In this document: in pieces, positions 61,440 to 64,000 of the stretch
How positions within the stretch are numbered: the stretch's first letter is position 1
How the letters are laid out: each line of letters opens with the position of its first letter
Assembly (NCBI RefSeq): GCF_032884065.1
Contig: NW_027062689.1
Coordinates: forward strand, 1,798,001 to 1,862,000
Reading direction: 5' to 3'
Source: Artemia franciscana
Taxonomy: Eukaryota; Arthropoda; Branchiopoda; Anostraca; Artemiidae
Length of the DNA stretch: 64,000 nucleotides
Program-made: the position numbers and the translations under genes
The notes under the pieces: generated by a model
What the model was told of the DNA's origin: nothing
Databases searched by the model: none
The model's input: the letters and a program-made list of their open reading frames with translations, nothing else

Positions 61440-62180
61440 TAATTCAGGCAGGGTTTATACGACCCACCCTTTCTGTAAAAACCTTGTATGGCCCCAGGAC
61501 ATAACTTACAACCCTTGCCCAAAGGGCGACAGGGAGGGGGGTTGTCATCCTCAAAGATATGATTTCTGAACCTTTCAACTACGCTGAACAAAATGGCTAT
61601 CTCAAAATTTTGAATGGATGTGTCTGGAGAAATTGTGGCTGTATGGGGGGAGTTAGTTCCCTTCCATTCAGTTTTGATGACTATTAACAGGGACATTAGC
61701 CCCTTCAATTTCCAATCGAAAGAGAAGTTTCAACGACAACAAAGGGCCATCTCAAAATTTCTCTATGTTGCATTCGGGAAAATACAAAGTTTGGGGGGGG
61801 GGGCTATCCACTTTTGATCACTCTGAATCTTAAAAAGGGTAGTAGAACTTCTGATTACCAATCTAATGAACCCCCTTCGATGTTTATATGATCACCCTTT
61901 CTATATAAACATTATATTCCCCCAGAGCATAACTTACAACCTTTTCCCTGAGGGATGTGGGGGGGGGGATCATCCTCAAAGGCATAATTTCTGTACCTTT
62001 CAACTACGTTGAACAAAACGGTTATCTCAAAATTTTGATTGGATGTGTTTGGGGAAATAGTGGGCGTGGGAATGGTGTTAGTTGCCCTCCAATCACTTCC
62101 GACTATTGAAAAGGGTACTAACCCTTCCAATTTCCAATTGAATAAGCCCTTTTCGAAGTTTCTACAATAACTCCTTCGAT
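61440..62180. repeat. Two divergent copies of the E-element middle block
   Basis: Two ~430-bp copies (61440-61800, 61880-62180) share GCATAACTTACAACC, a G-run, TTTCAACTACG-TGAACAAAA-GG-TATCTCAAAATTTTGA. That string parallels TTTTTCGACTATGCTGAATAAAATGGCTATCTCAGAATTTTGAT in E1-E7. They are old relatives. Confidence 0.6.
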
Positions 62181-63100
62181 ACGAAGTGCACTGGTCTAAA
62201 ACCATAAATAATACAAAAAAAAATAATACACATCTTTATCTATGTTAAGGCGGAACGAAATAGCAAAACACCAGGGTATCTCTACCATGGTAAATATTTT
62301 TAGTTTCTGTGGCAACCGCAGATGTGTAAGGGCATTGATTTTCGCTTTCTATTTATTGCCCTGATCAAGTACTAAAACCTATGTTGGCTTCTTTTCTTTC
62401 TTTTTTTACTGGGCTTTCTAAATTATAGTTTTCGTGCAAATTCTATTTCAATTTGTTTAAACAATACGGTACATAAATGTCTAATAGTTTTAACATGGAC
62501 TTTCAGAGGGCTTTGAGAAGAATAGTTCGCCTTATATGTTTTTTTCCCAATTACCTCCAAGAAAAGACTTTCATAAATCTAGTTTGGATACTGCACTTTG
62601 TTACCGTCAGTTTTATACTGGAGACTCGTGACGATTGAATATCTAGCTTCAACAGGCGGTACATAAATGCGGGTATAATAATCCTCGAGATAATAAGATG
62701 CCAGTGATCCAGTTCCAGTTAGTAGATTCCAGTCAAAGATTTTGAGCCACATGAAAGAAACGCAGCACGAAAAAATGGATGGCATTGGTAGTTTGCAAAA
62801 GTACTTTGTGGTACATGGAAAAGAAGCAGAATAAAAGAGAATTTAGCTGAACTACTCTGCAGAAACAAAGGGAAAAATTAAAGCAAATAAACAAGAATCT
62901 TAGACAAAAAACGCTTCCACAACATTTACTCAACTCGAATGAAACACCATTTAAGGAAGAACCTACTGCGGAAAACCAAAAATGAACGTTATAACTAATG
63001 CTCGCAGTTCAGTATCAGATAAAAAAAATCGTTGAATGATTAATTTCGCACTTGGTGAGATCCAGCATGCACATGGTGTGTTTTGGTTTTGTTTAACATC
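62181..63100. other. Intergenic, no feature
   Basis: AT-rich. Nothing recognised on either strand. Confidence 0.4.
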
Positions 63101-64000
63101 AGCCTCAACATTTTCTGACAGTAGTCTCAATTGAAAGTAGTCAATATCTCAAGAAGCTGCAGTTACAGTCCGAAGTAGTCGCAGTTACAAGTAGTTGTAG
63201 TCCCAAACACAAGTAGTCACAGTTACAGTCGGAGTACTAGTGGCCCTAAAAGTTTCAAGTTAATAACCTTAGTTACTTCTAAGATGTTGTAGATACGCTA
63301 TTTGGACACTTGGATACGCATTATGTCTTTTGATTTAGTTTAATATATCCCTCAACATATCTTGAAGCTCCACCTTATACCCTTAGGCTTTTCGGACCCA
63401 CTCAGTATTAAACAATCCTCCGTTTGTTATTTTTGAATCCTACATATAGACAATAGGCAAATTGCATAATTTTTAATCCTTTCCCCAGGGGTTTTCGGGA
63501 CAGGGCATCCCCAGAGGCATAGTTATCAGATTTAGACTGTTTTAACGAAGTGGTGTTATCAAAATTTCATTAGTCTTTAGGCAGGCATTTAAATATGTCT
63601 TCTTTCCCCTCCCAACCACTTTCTGACTTCCCCCTTCAGCAAAACCTAAAAGTTTCAACTTAATACCATCTGCCGTTCCTGAGAAATTGCTAATACACCC
63701 TTTTGACAACTGCATGCACATAATGTGTTTTTGATGTTTTTTAATATCCCCTTCAAAATTTCCTGAAAGTAGTCGCAAGTAGAAGTAATCGAAGTTGCAT
63801 GTGATTGCAGTCGTAGTAGTATTAGGAGTATTGGTAGCCCTGAAAATTTTAAGTTATTACCCTAACGTGCTCCTAAGATAATGTATATACGCCTTTTTCA
63901 TACCCTGAATGCAAATAGTGTCTTTTGATTTAGTTCAACTTACCCCTGAACATTCACCAAAGTTTTATATTAATACTCTTACACTTCTTGGACAAGCCTA
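63100..64000. repeat. Dispersed repeat shared with 4700-5350
   Basis: Two units contain AGTAGTCGCAGTTACA-type runs, TTAC(T/C)-CTAAGAT-(T/A)TGTA-ATACGC and TGTCTTTTGATTTAGTT-AA (63130-63400; 63760-63990). A scrap related to the E-element block lies between them (63483-63600). The last unit runs off the window. Confidence 0.55.

Overview
The window is eukaryotic nuclear DNA. It is AT-rich and intron-rich, and repeats make up most of it. One host gene fits well: a BTB/POZ plus C2H2 zinc-finger protein on the + strand. Twelve exons (14369-51287) join in one open frame through GT-AG introns. The BTB class and splice style suggest an arthropod. The dominant repeat family (hairpins carrying TTTAGCGTAAAGAGCG) looks to me like repeats of a branchiopod crustacean such as brine shrimp. 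That is recollection, not proof. I see no bacterial operon, CRISPR array or rRNA.

Layout. 1-1706 is a tandem array of ~290-bp units, the last one carrying a foreign ~120-bp insert. 1990-3240 is a decayed minus-strand LINE with an RNase H domain. 3400-6070 holds degenerate repeats and featureless DNA. 6072-8890 holds broken minus-strand coding remnants split by a mobile element. 6482-12335 carries three copies of a composite double-hairpin element. From 14369 the host gene runs to 51287. Its introns hold a LINE fragment (14984-15700), an inverted-repeat element (19751-20890), (TA)n tracts, a 3.46-kb tandem duplication with hAT transposase fragments and the same composite element (28752-35687), a tRNA-like SINE candidate (37078-37260), LINE pieces (44560-45300), a 570-bp foldback (47915-48485) and a seventh composite element (48505-50066). 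Downstream come a decayed APE-type LINE (52480-54830), a long palindrome with a G/C-homopolymer core (55963-56348), a candidate non-autonomous Helitron (57917-61028) and old repeats to the end.

Host gene. The joined frame gives 791 residues with the N-terminus missing. In order they form a basic, proline-rich N-terminal segment, an internal BTB domain (about residues 81-185), a basic Pro/Gly/Arg linker, an acidic Glu/Gln/Gly-rich stretch and eight C2H2 fingers in the last exon. This is the layout of a DNA-binding transcriptional or chromatin regulator that dimerises through BTB. I cannot assign an orthologue.

Mobile DNA. The most unusual signal is the composite element. Each full copy has two related long hairpins (A and B) and a short terminal hairpin. 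In hairpin A the two arms of one copy share variants that differ between copies, and one copy of the terminal hairpin has a compensatory base-pair change. This implies arm-to-arm homogenisation or selection on structure. The Helitron candidate shows similar stem covariation with a related fragment at 42190-42358.
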